NCBI RefSeq assembly: GCF_050596425.1
Contig: NZ_CP192292.1
Span: 3,658,001 to 3,722,000, forward strand
Length of the DNA: 64,000 nt
Direction of reading: 5' to 3'
From: G963665925 sp050596425
Lineage (GTDB): Bacteria; Bacillota; Clostridia; Peptostreptococcales; Acidaminobacteraceae
Below the pieces are notes generated by a model. That model saw only the letters and a list, made by a program, of their open reading frames with translations, was not told the DNA's origin and ran no database searches. A program made the position numbers and the translations under genes. Of the stretch, positions 53,503-61,754 are shown in pieces (positions within the stretch are counted from its first letter, which is position 1; each line of letters opens with the position of its first letter).

Positions 53503-53946
53503 TCACTGGACATCCAGTCGACATGCTAGGGCTTCATCCATGGCTTTTAAGGCCTGAAGAATAGATTTTCTCAGTTCATCTGGTATATGACGGGTGCTTT
53601 CCTTTTCAAAATCATCGATAACTTGCATGGCAGGCTCCCTTAAAGACTGTCCCTTGTCTGTCAGAGCAATTTTTTTAGCCCGTCTGTCATTTTCTACTTT
53701 CAGTCTTTCAGCAAGCCCTTTTTTAACAAGTTGATCAGTGAGCCCTGTTAAAGTCGATGGTTTGACACAAATGTAGACTAAGATCTCCTTTTGCGTGAGT
53801 GTCCCCTTTTTCCACAAGGTATTTAAGACCCGAAACTGGGCATATGTTAAATCAAGTTCACCGAGTTTTTCATTTAATGTCACAGCTGACTTTCTAGCAA
53901 TCTCCTGTATATAGTAGCCTATGTGTGACGAAAACTGTTTCTCCAT
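53503..53946 (-). CDS. MarR-family regulator
   Basis: 147 aa. Winged helix (about 35-105): 'LDLTYAQFRVLNTLWKKGTL', 'ILVYICVKPSTLTGLTDQLV' and the wing 'VENDRRAKKIALTDKGQSLR'. Flanking helices mediate dimerisation. Immediately upstream of kynU with the twin palindrome between, so it probably represses kynU and possibly responds to an aromatic ligand. The C terminus ends near LDVQ. Confidence 0.9.
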   Translation of the reverse strand: MEKQFSSHIGYYIQEIARKSAVTLNEKLGELDLTYAQFRVLNTLWKKGTLTQKEILVYICVKPSTLTGLTDQLVKKGLAERLKVENDRRAKKIALTDKGQSLREPAMQVIDDFEKESTRHIPDELRKSILQALKAMDEALACRLDVQ

Positions 53947-53966
53947 ATAATATCCTCCACTGCTGG

Positions 53967-54019
53967 TTTTCTTTGAGCGTCTTATTTTCTTTGAGCGTCT
54001 TATTTCTTTAGAGTGTCTT
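53967..54019. repeat. 18-bp tandem repeat at a gene end
   Basis: Two perfect copies of TTTTCTTTGAGCGTCTTA (53967-53984, 53985-54002) and a third degenerate copy (54003-54019). The third covers the last codons and stop of the minus-strand gene 54008-54787. Confidence 0.8.
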
Positions 54020-54787
54020 TAAGAAACGAAGACTTCCTATATCTAATAATCCACTCGTCCCAATACATTTGTATCTCACTTGGTGGGCACTTATAAAGTC
54101 TATCATCTCTTGGCCTTGCGGATGGGTCATAATGTTTCCAACAAAGTAAACGCAGTCTCTCACTCTGAAAGAAGCCCCGCCTATAAATCCATAGTTCATA
54201 CCTGGCAAGTCAATATGCCCCTGGTGGATCAACAAAACATCCACGCCATGTTGTTTTAATACTTTTGCTATACCTGCGTCTGAGGTAATTACGGCCTTGT
54301 CATTTACAACCAGACACATGCAATTCGTATACCCTTGTTTGGTGTGAAGGCACTCATAACCAGCCTCTTTTAACATCTTTTTTACAATTGTGTCCGTATA
54401 CTTGGTGTTATGGAGGGCATACTTTCCAACCAAGGCCACATTGTAAGCAATATTGCTTGGATACTTGGCACTTAAGGCACTGGCCCCTTTTATTATACTT
54501 ACATACCCCTGCTTGTTCCGCCTGTAGACATGAACCTCTTCCAGACCCCTTGATGTATGAAACTCTAACTTTGATCCTTCATTTTTAAAACTCTCCACGA
54601 GTGGATCGTAAAGAATTGGCGCCACGACCAACTTGTTTCCAAGTGTGAAGCATAGCATATCAGCATGTGCCTCTACCGCTTCATGTAGATTTTTATGCTT
54701 GGGGAGTTTGATAAACTCCAGCTCCGAACATGTATTATATATTTGATGACAGACCTTGTCTGCTTGCTCGCCTAAAATTCCTAGCAT
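54008..54787 (-). CDS. Uncharacterised protein, possibly GME (arginine-deiminase-like) fold
   Basis: 259 aa, soluble, no signal. Candidate functional blocks are 'EAHADMLCFTLGNKLVV', 'HTKQGYTNCMCLVVNDKAVI' with two Cys, 'ITSDAGIAKVLKQHGVDVLL', and 'LPGMNYGFIGGASFRVRD'. I recall similar clostridial proteins assigned to a DUF with the guanidine-group-modifying enzyme fold, in which His, Asp and Cys form the site; this assignment is uncertain. Start at 54787 after AAGGAA. It lies upstream of marR-kynU in the same direction and might be cotranscribed. Confidence 0.6.
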   Translation of the reverse strand: MLGILGEQADKVCHQIYNTCSELEFIKLPKHKNLHEAVEAHADMLCFTLGNKLVVAPILYDPLVESFKNEGSKLEFHTSRGLEEVHVYRRNKQGYVSIIKGASALSAKYPSNIAYNVALVGKYALHNTKYTDTIVKKMLKEAGYECLHTKQGYTNCMCLVVNDKAVITSDAGIAKVLKQHGVDVLLIHQGHIDLPGMNYGFIGGASFRVRDCVYFVGNIMTHPQGQEMIDFISAHQVRYKCIGTSGLLDIGSLRFLKTL

Positions 54788-54990
54788 TTTAACATTCCTT
54801 TTTTTTATAACAAAGATAAATTTGATAAATATTTTCTATAGATATAGATATGTTTTCTTTTGTCTCTATTATAATCTATTTTCAAACAAGCGACCTAGAA
54901 AATCCCCATAAAGGGTCTTTACCGTGGTCTATATAAGGTTTTATGCCCTAAAAATGCTACCTGCTGTGCTCTATAAGCCAAGATCACTGA

Positions 54991-55003
54991 TTTTGCAAGC
55001 GCC
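54991..55003. repeat. Isolated end of the palindromic element
   Basis: TTTTGCAAGCGCC matches the right-hand end of the elements at 5241 and 17767. A degenerate stem (GGGTCTTTACC / GGTTTTATGCCC) lies upstream near 54915-54950, so this may be a decayed copy. Confidence 0.3.
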
Positions 55004-55060
55004 TGTTCCGGTGGTAAAATGATATTGTTATCTAGACCAACTACAAAATAGGAGACTGGT

Positions 55061-56227
55061 ATGAAGAGAATTTACTTAGACAATGGCGCAACATCTTTTC
55101 CAAAGGCCCCTGGTGTTGCCAAAGCCATTAATAACTATATATTGAATATTGGAACAAGCGTTGGCCGTGGTGCCTATGCTGAAGCATTTGAAACAGAGGG
55201 GATTGTTTATGATACCCGCGAACTCTTGGCTGACATGTTTGGTGCTGAAGATTCTAAAAATGTTATATTCACCAAAAACATCACTGAAAGTCTTAATGTG
55301 CTCCTGCATGGATTCTTGAAAAAAGGAGACCACGTCATTGTATCATCACTTGAACACAATGCCATGATGCGTCCTCTTGTTGAAATGGAAGCCTTAGGAG
55401 TTACTTTCACCCGTGTCACGCCAAACACAGACGGCGTTTTCGATCAAGAGGATTTGGAAAAAGCCTTGGAGCCAGGCACAAAGTTGATTGCCATGATGCA
55501 TGCTTCCAATGTTTTTGGAACACTTCTTGACCTTGAACCCGTAGGAGAATTTGCAAAGGCGCACAATCTTAGGTTTATTGTTGATGCCGCTCAGACAGCT
55601 GGATTTGCACCAGTCAACATGAAAACACTTAATGCAGATGCCATCGCATTCACAGGACATAAAAGTCTGCTGGGCCCTCAAGGCATCGGCGGTTTTGTGA
55701 TCACAGATGACTTTGCTGACCAGGTCAATTCCTTCATTCAGGGTGGAACAGGCAGTCGGTCAGATTCTGAGAAACAACCTCGTTATTTGCCTGATAAGTT
55801 TGAATCCGGAACGCCTAATACGGTGGGGATAATAGGTCTACACGCTGCCCTCACCTTCATTAAGGACAAGGGCATGGATGAAATTCGGGCACATGAAATG
55901 CACCTGACCAAAATCCTTATGGATGGCCTCAAACAAAATACAAACATTCAAGTGATCGGAAGCTCTAATATCGATCGACGAACGGCTGTTGTGTCATTTG
56001 ATACACCAAATCACGACAGTGCCATGGTCTCTCATACACTAACGTCTAAATATGGTATAAACAATCGGTGTGGTATGCACTGTGCCCCATCAGCCCATAA
56101 AACCATGGGGACATTCCCCCAAGGGACAATCCGTCTGAGTCTAGGCTTTACCACAACCCTTGAAGACGTACAGTCGGCCATAGATGCCCTTGAAGAAATT
56201 CTTTCTGATGATGGCAATTTTGCTTAA
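55061..56227 (+). CDS. Cysteine desulfurase-like aminotransferase class V
   Basis: 388 aa. PLP enzyme with Lys201 in 'FTGHKSLLGPQGIGG', the PLP-stacking His99 in 'SSLEHNAMMRPL' and Asp175/Gln178 in 'VDAAQTAG'. 'NRCGMHCAPSAHKTMGT' holds the catalytic Cys loop. This matches the stand-alone family of clostridial cysteine desulfurases that lack SufU or IscU partners. It would mobilise sulfur from cysteine for thiolation, Fe-S or selenium use. Starts 'MKRIYLDNGATSFPKAPGVA', typical. No partner gene nearby. Confidence 0.9.
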   Translation: MKRIYLDNGATSFPKAPGVAKAINNYILNIGTSVGRGAYAEAFETEGIVYDTRELLADMFGAEDSKNVIFTKNITESLNVLLHGFLKKGDHVIVSSLEHNAMMRPLVEMEALGVTFTRVTPNTDGVFDQEDLEKALEPGTKLIAMMHASNVFGTLLDLEPVGEFAKAHNLRFIVDAAQTAGFAPVNMKTLNADAIAFTGHKSLLGPQGIGGFVITDDFADQVNSFIQGGTGSRSDSEKQPRYLPDKFESGTPNTVGIIGLHAALTFIKDKGMDEIRAHEMHLTKILMDGLKQNTNIQVIGSSNIDRRTAVVSFDTPNHDSAMVSHTLTSKYGINNRCGMHCAPSAHKTMGTFPQGTIRLSLGFTTTLEDVQSAIDALEEILSDDGNFA

Positions 56228-56370
56228 AGGGTGGAAATTGTCGAAATTGACAGAAATTTATCATGAAACATCTTGCAATGAAAGTCTTCATACCTTATAC
56301 TTTAACTAGGAAATCGATTTCTTTGTCAAATGTCTATCCGGTGCTTACCCAGCACTTTCAAGTAGATATT

Positions 56371-56416
56371 AAACGGCAACTGAGTTTATTTATAAACTCA
56401 ATTGCCGTTTTTTGTT
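56371..56416 (+). terminator. Terminator after desulfurase gene
   Basis: AAACGGCAA / TTGCCGTTT with an inner TGAGTTTA / TAAACTCA stem and T6. Confidence 0.9.
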
Positions 56417-56498
56417 TTTTGAACACACTGTAGGGGCAGTGACACAGACAAGAAAATTCGATTAGGGCTTATAGAACATTCTAAGGGGGAACCAATCA

Positions 56499-57047
56499 AT
56501 GAATCCATTCAATCCTGAGGCCATAGGCGTTCTCGGGCTGGTCGTTACTGTTTTTGTGTTTGGGCTGGAGCAGTTAGGCATTGGCACAAAAGGCGGCGAC
56601 CACGACAAAATATCACGCGAAGTGTCTTATGTCGCATTTTGGTTTGGCGGCGTCACTCAAGTGTTAACAGCTATCATGATGTCTATGTTTGGTTTTGCAG
56701 GTGTTAAATCAACATTCCTTGCAACAATCTTTGGTCTTTATGGCTTCTTTTGGCTTGTGGCTGCCAATCATTTCCGGTATGGCGGCGACAATAAAATGTT
56801 AGGAAACTTTTGTGGTGCTGTTGGTATCATAACTGCTTTTTTAACATATATAGCATTCCAACTTGGCCTGGTTTGGCCACTTGGTACCGTGCTTGGACTC
56901 ATCATCCTACTAATGATTTCACTTGTTATCGCCCTTTGGGGAATCAAGCCTGAGTTCATTAAGGTGGCTGGCCTGCTCAATATCTTAATTGGTATTGGTG
57001 GACTATTCATTTTCTGGGGAGCTGTCACTCACGGTTTAAACTTGTAA
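56499..57047 (+). CDS. SatP/YaaH-type acetate-succinate transporter family protein
   Basis: 182 aa with six hydrophobic segments. The N-terminal 'MNPFNPEAIGVLGLVVTVFV' carries the NPxxxG-like motif of the GPR1/FUN34/YaaH family, and 'FGLYGFFWLVAANHFRYG' matches the central part. Such proteins move acetate or succinate with protons. This fits a fermenting cell that makes acetate from citrate, but no linkage exists. Preceded by AAGGGGGAA. Confidence 0.75.
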   Translation: MNPFNPEAIGVLGLVVTVFVFGLEQLGIGTKGGDHDKISREVSYVAFWFGGVTQVLTAIMMSMFGFAGVKSTFLATIFGLYGFFWLVAANHFRYGGDNKMLGNFCGAVGIITAFLTYIAFQLGLVWPLGTVLGLIILLMISLVIALWGIKPEFIKVAGLLNILIGIGGLFIFWGAVTHGLNL

Positions 57048-57110
57048 GATTCTTTGGTGTCGGACCTCCGACAGCAAATTTCTTTCTCACATCCCTTAAT
57101 ACTCACACGC

Positions 57111-57148
57111 AAAAATAACCCGGCTGAATCAGTAGGGTTATTTTTGTG
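57111..57148. terminator. Bidirectional terminator (SatP / peptide cluster exporter)
   Basis: AAAAATAACCC (57111-57121) and GGGTTATTTTT (57135-57145). Ends the RiPP-like cluster. Confidence 0.88.
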
Positions 57149-57161
57149 TGTCTATGTACTT

Positions 57162-58808
57162 TTAAGATGCGGTTCTATTTCGAACGCAAGTCATTGCACC
57201 AGGACTCTGCATTTTGAAAACAAGATCTGCATGGTCCTGCCACACTGGATCATGGGCAGCAACAATGATGAGCTTGTCTGTCTTTAGGGCCTTGATATGT
57301 GACACGATCAGGTCCTTGTTCCTCTGGTCAAGGGCTGAAAGAGGTTCATCTAAAACCCATATGGGAACCTGTTTATAAACAGCACTTATAAGGCTTTGCC
57401 TCTGCATCTCACCGCCAGAATAGGTGCTTGACTCTGCCGATATGAGAAAGCTCTTCTCAAGGGCTTCTACAAAATGTCTCTCTCGCTGACTTAGGATCTC
57501 TTTATTTTCACTCAATTTATTTTTTATACAAGGGTATACCTTGGCTTGCTGCTGGACATAAGCTGTCTGCTGTCTTAACATTTTCAGCCCCAACCTTTGG
57601 GGTTCTTGACCATTTGCCACTTCTATATGTCCCCTTTCCGGGCCATACAATCCACTTATAATATTCAGCAAGGTGGTCTTGCCACAGCCAGATGTCCCTT
57701 CAATGACAACAAGCCCCTTATCAGGTAAATCCAAAGATAAGTTTTTTATAACTGGGCTCTTATCATAGGTGAAGCTGATGTTTTTTAGAGACAGACCTCC
57801 TCTTGAAGTAAAGCCGTCAAAGTCAATTGACTTATCACCTATTTTCTCCTCAGGTTCAATATTCTCATAAGCCTTTATACGTCTTAGTATGGGGACAGCC
57901 TTATGAATGGCAGCCTTTTGTTGTACAAGCTCATAGACTGGCTGAGTGAGCAGTTGAAAATATAAGCCCAGCCCTATAACTGTACCTATGGTCATTTCAC
58001 CATATAAAACCATGACACTGCCACCGCCATATAAGATGCAGAGTATTACAACCATAATGGCACTCGAAATATTTTGTATTCTGGCATTATGAAGCATGGC
58101 TCTTGTATTGATTTCTTTCACCTCGCCAAGGACTTGACTGAAGGCCTGTTCAAATTTCACTTCCAAGCCATATCCTTTAACAAGGGGCGCTGTTGTGACC
58201 AGGTCGTCTACATCCTTGCACATGGCATCATGACCCTTTTGTACGTCTTCTTGTATGACTTCAAAGGCCCGACTCATCTTTGAGGTCACCAGCATAGAGA
58301 GCAGGAAAAGACCAATGGATAGACTGGACAATATGGGGCTGAGCATGAGAAGCCCCACCACGATCATCATACAAATGAGTATATTTTTAATAATACCTAC
58401 AGCCAGTTCTGAAATAATACGACCAGCCATCATGCCGTCTTGGCTTATTCTTGAGACCACTTCGCCACTTGTCTTACTTTCAATCTTTCGCATAGGTGCA
58501 TATAGGATGCCCTTAAACATGCGGTTTCTAATGTCATAGGTCGTTTTTTCCCCAACTCGGACAAAAAGAGCGTCTTTAATATATGACGTAATCGGCTGGG
58601 CCAAACAAACAAGGCAAAATAGAAGTATTCCGGTCACTATAGCCTCAATGGAATCTGTCCCTATGACATTGTCAATGAGATGCTTTGAAATAAGAGGGGT
58701 TAAAAAGAGGGTTGTGCTGTATAGGACTGTAAAGAAAAGGCCCAGCACCTGCTGTTTATAATAGGGTCTTATATAGTCAAGTATTTGTCTTATAACGGGC
58801 ATTTTCAT
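57162..58808 (-). CDS. ABC exporter, fused membrane and ATPase domains
   Basis: 548 aa. A six-helix transmembrane domain (about 1-310, with 'SKTSGEVVSRISQDGMMAG') and an ATPase domain (about 335-540): Walker A 'EGTSGCGKTTLLNI', signature 'YSGGEMQRQSL', Walker B 'IWVLDEPLSAL' and the H-loop 'IIVAAHDPVW'. No C39 peptidase domain is present, unlike classic bacteriocin exporters, so leader removal must be done elsewhere. It overlaps the GNAT gene by four bases (ATGA). Last gene of the radical SAM cluster; inferred to export the modified peptide(s) or protect the cell from them. Confidence 0.92.
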   Translation of the reverse strand: MKMPVIRQILDYIRPYYKQQVLGLFFTVLYSTTLFLTPLISKHLIDNVIGTDSIEAIVTGILLFCLVCLAQPITSYIKDALFVRVGEKTTYDIRNRMFKGILYAPMRKIESKTSGEVVSRISQDGMMAGRIISELAVGIIKNILICMMIVVGLLMLSPILSSLSIGLFLLSMLVTSKMSRAFEVIQEDVQKGHDAMCKDVDDLVTTAPLVKGYGLEVKFEQAFSQVLGEVKEINTRAMLHNARIQNISSAIMVVILCILYGGGSVMVLYGEMTIGTVIGLGLYFQLLTQPVYELVQQKAAIHKAVPILRRIKAYENIEPEEKIGDKSIDFDGFTSRGGLSLKNISFTYDKSPVIKNLSLDLPDKGLVVIEGTSGCGKTTLLNIISGLYGPERGHIEVANGQEPQRLGLKMLRQQTAYVQQQAKVYPCIKNKLSENKEILSQRERHFVEALEKSFLISAESSTYSGGEMQRQSLISAVYKQVPIWVLDEPLSALDQRNKDLIVSHIKALKTDKLIIVAAHDPVWQDHADLVFKMQSPGAMTCVRNRTAS

Positions 58809-59287
58809 GCTTTCACATCCTCTAAATCCTTAACAAGACGGTATCTATAAGGTTTGAGACCTACAAATTCAAGGAGTTTAATAACACGCTGATTGTGCTC
58901 AAACACATCGGCTGTTAAATACCGGACGCCAACTTCCTCAGCATAGTTTTGGGCTGCCATATAAAACTTATAAGCTGATGTGGCATTTCTATAGCCCTCT
59001 TTGACAAAGAAATGGAGAATGTAACCGTATTTTGCCGCATAAAAATAAAAGTCGGGTTCATGTATCCACACTTCAATATAACCAATAATCTGGCCTTCTA
59101 CTTCTCCGACAAAGACCGCGCATTTATCATTTGACAAGGCATGTTTGTACTGGTCCTCTCCCCCAGAAAACTCTAAGGCACCCTCATAGTAGGGATCTGA
59201 ACTAATCTGATCTTGATTGAGATCTGCCCAGAGCGCAACCAGTTCACTAATATCTGCTTCCTCCGCTTTTCGAATGTTTAATTTCAC
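58805..59287 (-). CDS. GNAT acetyltransferase in peptide cluster
   Basis: 160 aa, GNAT fold: 'RKAEEADISELVALWADLNQ' at the N terminus, 'GEVEGQIIGYIEVWI' in the core, the acetyl-CoA loop in 'FFVKEGYRNATSAYKFYMAA' and 'TADVFEHNQRVIKLLEFVGL' near the end. The start is GTG at 59287, six bases after GGAGGTG. It overlaps the protease gene by 41 bases and the exporter by four. It may acetylate the peptide N terminus or a lysine, or confer self-protection; both are inference. Confidence 0.85.
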   Translation of the reverse strand: MKLNIRKAEEADISELVALWADLNQDQISSDPYYEGALEFSGGEDQYKHALSNDKCAVFVGEVEGQIIGYIEVWIHEPDFYFYAAKYGYILHFFVKEGYRNATSAYKFYMAAQNYAEEVGVRYLTADVFEHNQRVIKLLEFVGLKPYRYRLVKDLEDVKA

Positions 59288-59855
59288 CTTCTACACCTCC
59301 TGAAATGCAGTCCCTTATAATACCACCTATATCCTGAGTTTTTAACATTTCCATAAGTCGACTTATGGATAAGTCATACAATGCCGTATCTTCATAGGTT
59401 AGGTCTTCCATGCAAAGGCCTTTTGTTGATCTTTTTTCATAATACTGATCTTGTCCAGATAAATATATGGCAAGACCTTCTGTGAGCCATATAGGAAGTG
59501 GCTTTTGGCATGCGCCCGCTATAAAACAATGAACCATTTCATGGACAAGGGTCTCTTCAAAGGTGCCCACATTGTTCGACATCCATAAATCCGGTGTTTT
59601 CATAACCACCTTGTCTTCAAAAGAAAAGGCACAGACCCAGTCAGGCAGGTCCAAGTCTTTTTGCATAGGTTGCCACTTGTTTCCCTCGTCCACAAGAAAG
59701 ATTTTTATGGACATGTCTATACGAAAAAAATACTTAAATGCTTCATATTTTGACAGTACAAAATCTAAATCACATGAATGCTTTGACTCCAACCACATAC
59801 GGCAATCTTCATCGTAAGCATCCCTTTCATTTTTCATGAGGTAAAACGCCAGCAT
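59247..59855 (-). CDS. Peptidase MA-like HEXXH metalloprotease in peptide cluster
   Basis: 202 aa, soluble, no signal peptide, so cytoplasmic. The zinc site is complete: 'ETLVHEMVHCFIAG' (HEXXH at 105-109) and the third ligand Glu126 in 'PIWLTEGLAIYLSG', a gluzincin arrangement. Its position directly after the maturase, with a TGATG overlap, suggests it removes the leader from the modified precursors. This function is inferred; no homologue of known RiPP leader peptidases is evident from memory. The ATG at 59855 is used; a GTG one codon upstream is possible. Confidence 0.85.
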   Translation of the reverse strand: MLAFYLMKNERDAYDEDCRMWLESKHSCDLDFVLSKYEAFKYFFRIDMSIKIFLVDEGNKWQPMQKDLDLPDWVCAFSFEDKVVMKTPDLWMSNNVGTFEETLVHEMVHCFIAGACQKPLPIWLTEGLAIYLSGQDQYYEKRSTKGLCMEDLTYEDTALYDLSISRLMEMLKTQDIGGIIRDCISGGVEGEIKHSKSGGSRY

Positions 59856-61177
59856 CACTGCACGCCTTCTGGATTGTTATCACATGTTATTTCTATAATG
59901 TCCTTGATATTGTATTTCCACTTTTCGCAGTCAGGCTCTCCTCCAGCGGCCATGCCTTTATATGGGCACCCTCCCATACAAATGGGTAGGTACTTGCAGT
60001 CCTGACACTTGTCGTGGTCAAAAGGGGTCCACATCAAGTAATCCAGTCCCAAGTGGAACATTTTCTCATCTGGTGCATCAAAGCTTTGAATCATGGATAC
60101 AGCCTTTTCTGGATATCCAACATCATTCCAGCACTTGTACATATGACCTTCAGGATCGACAACAAAGGCGCCTAGGGTATCTGCACAGCAGTAATTGGCT
60201 TCGACCCCTGGATAGTAGGGATAAATGTGAGCAAGCATGCCTTTGTCATATAAAAGCTTTTGAAAATCATTGTTAAGAGCCGCGTACTCTTCCATATCCA
60301 GACAGGACTCTGCAACGGAACTGCATACCTCGGTGTAGGCTGTTACATGCCCCAGGCCAGTCGGTAAATCTTGCAGACCATTATGAATTAATATATCTAC
60401 AAGGTCGTGAACCTCTGAAAAATTTGTCCTATCAACATTGATCCTAATGTTGACATTCAATCCTTCCTCTTTGAGATGCTTGGTGTTCATAAGCACCCTA
60501 TCAAAGGTGGAACCGCCCGTGCCTTTTAATATCCGTCTTTCATTATGGGTTTTTGGACCTCCATCAAGGGTAATCTGAGCCCCTGTGATTTTATATTTTT
60601 TTAGTCTCTCTATAACAGAAGCATTTATGCCATAACCATTGGTGACTATGAACGCACTATACTTTCTTTTATAGGTCTTGCGGATCTCCATAAAAGAAAG
60701 AGACAGTCGTTCAATTATATCTAGGGCCATGAGGGGTTCTCCCCCATACCAAGTGATTTCAATATCCCTGCCTCTGCTGGCCATCTTTTCAACATTTTCA
60801 ATAAGAGCGTCTTGAACCTCTTTTGTCATGGCGCCCATGCCTGCATCCTCATAACAGTAAGGACAGGCAAAGTTGCATGCCAGAGTGGGGGCTATCGTCA
60901 GACCAAAAATGGACTGATTCATCTTCCCCATATAGTGCTGGTATTTCAGCAACTTTTTTTCATCTATATAATCTTCTACAAGAAATCCGGCGTCTTTCAT
61001 GGCTTCAATAAGTGCCTGTTTGTCTTGACTTACTTGACTTGGCTCCAAGTCATCTATATTTCTGTATATGTTTTTAAAGGAGTCATCTATTTGCGCTAGT
61101 GCACAAGTCACTGTGTTAAAAACAGTCTCCTCCCCTTTATCTGTCACTGAAAAAATATTATATCTCGATGCCTTCAT
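59855..61177 (-). CDS. Radical SAM/SPASM peptide maturase
   Basis: 440 aa. Starts MKASRYNIFSVTDKGEE, the usual beginning of SPASM maturases with an N-terminal peptide-binding region. The radical SAM cluster ligands are Cys101, Cys105 and Cys108 in 'LACNFACPYCYED', followed by 'ITWYGGEPLMALDIIE'. The C-terminal SPASM region has 'NYCCADTLGAFVVDPEGHMY', 'KCWNDV', 'KCQDCKYLPICMGGCPY' and 'EPDCEKW', enough cysteines for two auxiliary 4Fe-4S clusters. These enzymes typically form thioether (ranthipeptide-type) or C-C links on Cys-rich precursors. The ATG at 61177 follows GGAGGGG; a 28-residue extension is rejected. Similar, from memory, to the maturase of the Clo7bot family. Confidence 0.93.
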   Translation of the reverse strand: MKASRYNIFSVTDKGEETVFNTVTCALAQIDDSFKNIYRNIDDLEPSQVSQDKQALIEAMKDAGFLVEDYIDEKKLLKYQHYMGKMNQSIFGLTIAPTLACNFACPYCYEDAGMGAMTKEVQDALIENVEKMASRGRDIEITWYGGEPLMALDIIERLSLSFMEIRKTYKRKYSAFIVTNGYGINASVIERLKKYKITGAQITLDGGPKTHNERRILKGTGGSTFDRVLMNTKHLKEEGLNVNIRINVDRTNFSEVHDLVDILIHNGLQDLPTGLGHVTAYTEVCSSVAESCLDMEEYAALNNDFQKLLYDKGMLAHIYPYYPGVEANYCCADTLGAFVVDPEGHMYKCWNDVGYPEKAVSMIQSFDAPDEKMFHLGLDYLMWTPFDHDKCQDCKYLPICMGGCPYKGMAAGGEPDCEKWKYNIKDIIEITCDNNPEGVQ

Positions 61178-61210
61178 AGTTCCCCTCCAATATGTTGTAT
61201 GCAATAACAT

Positions 61211-61297
61211 AAAAGACTGTAGATAACTTTGCGCCCGCCCGAGTACATAAAATAAGTACACTCTTTATCCACGCATTTGGAAGTTTATCTACAGTCT
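61211..61297 (-). terminator. Attenuator-like hairpin between peptide genes and maturase
   Basis: AGACTGTAGATAACTT (61214-61229) pairs with AAGTTTATCTACAGTCT (61281-61297) with a single bulge. An inner GTAC pairing lies in the loop and minus-strand TTTT follows. No promoter fits between it and the maturase, so it probably sets many precursor transcripts per maturase transcript. Confidence 0.7.
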
Positions 61298-61319
61298 CAT
61301 GGGACTTGCAACCTACCTA

Positions 61320-61448
61320 TTATGTCCTATTGAACATACTGTTTAATATGTATGTGCCGCACTGTATATTACACTTGTTGTGACACTGGGTACAACCATT
61401 GCAATAAGCAACTTGGGTCTTATTTGATGGAGAAACGATTATCTTCAT
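61320..61448 (-). CDS. Cys-rich precursor peptide 4 (42 aa)
   Basis: Begins MKIIVSPSNKTQVAYC, with Cys at 16, 19, 22, 26 and 30 (C-x2-C-x2-C-x3-C-x3-C) and ends IQCGTYILNSMFNRT. The MK(I/L)(I/L)V start and the first-Cys position match the three peptides upstream. It has the longest tail after the last Cys. GGAGGG lies at the right spacing before its ATG. Presumed substrate of the radical SAM enzyme. Confidence 0.85.
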   Translation of the reverse strand: MKIIVSPSNKTQVAYCNGCTQCHNKCNIQCGTYILNSMFNRT

Positions 61449-61457
61449 TTCACCCTC

Positions 61458-61607
61458 CTATTCCCCGGGAAGTGCATCCACTAAACATACACTAAAACAG
61501 TTGTGTTGGCACACTGCAGAGCAGGCCTTTTCGCCACAGCCATTTTCACTGCATACATTGCAAAAAGCCAACAAATGCCTCGGTTTCGGTTTAACAATAA
61601 TCTTCAT
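61458..61607 (-). CDS. Cys-rich precursor peptide 3, expanded (49 aa)
   Basis: Begins MKIIVKPKPRHLLAFC. Seven Cys at 16, 19, 24, 29, 33, 37 and 41, in place of five, so it may carry more crosslinks. Ends VDALPGE. A longer reading with 14 extra residues exists but does not fit the family start. AGGGATG overlaps the stop of peptide 2. Stop and the next gene's ribosome binding site also overlap. Confidence 0.85.
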   Translation of the reverse strand: MKIIVKPKPRHLLAFCNVCSENGCGEKACSAVCQHNCFSVCLVDALPGE

Positions 61608-61617
61608 ATACACATCC

Positions 61618-61728
61618 CTAGTACGTGTTATATGGACATTGCGTGCCACAGCGGTTATAACAATTTGTACCGCAAGTCACACAAAAACCGTTGACCTTAC
61701 GTCCAGTTCCTTTAACGATAAGCTTCAT
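61618..61728 (-). CDS. Cys-rich precursor peptide 2 (36 aa)
   Basis: Begins MKLIVKGTGRKVNGFC with Cys at 16, 19, 23, 27 and 31 (C-x2-C-x3-C-x3-C-x3-C), and ends TQCPYNTY. Core shares TNC-(Y/F)-NRC-(G/A)-TQC with peptide 1. AAGGGGAA precedes the ATG. The 15-residue Lys-rich part before the first Cys should be the leader. Confidence 0.88.
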   Translation of the reverse strand: MKLIVKGTGRKVNGFCVTCGTNCYNRCGTQCPYNTY

Positions 61729-61754
61729 ATTTTCCCCTTTCGGCTATAGGCGAC

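Noticed and set aside
61458..61649. Longer reading of peptide 3 beginning MARNVHITRTRDVY
   Set aside because: Overlaps peptide 2 and does not fit the shared MK(L/I)(L/I)V start; the ATG at 61607 has a ribosome binding site.
61501..61749. Plus-strand reading frames across the precursor peptides
   Set aside because: Antisense shadows of the Cys codons with no ribosome binding site or family.
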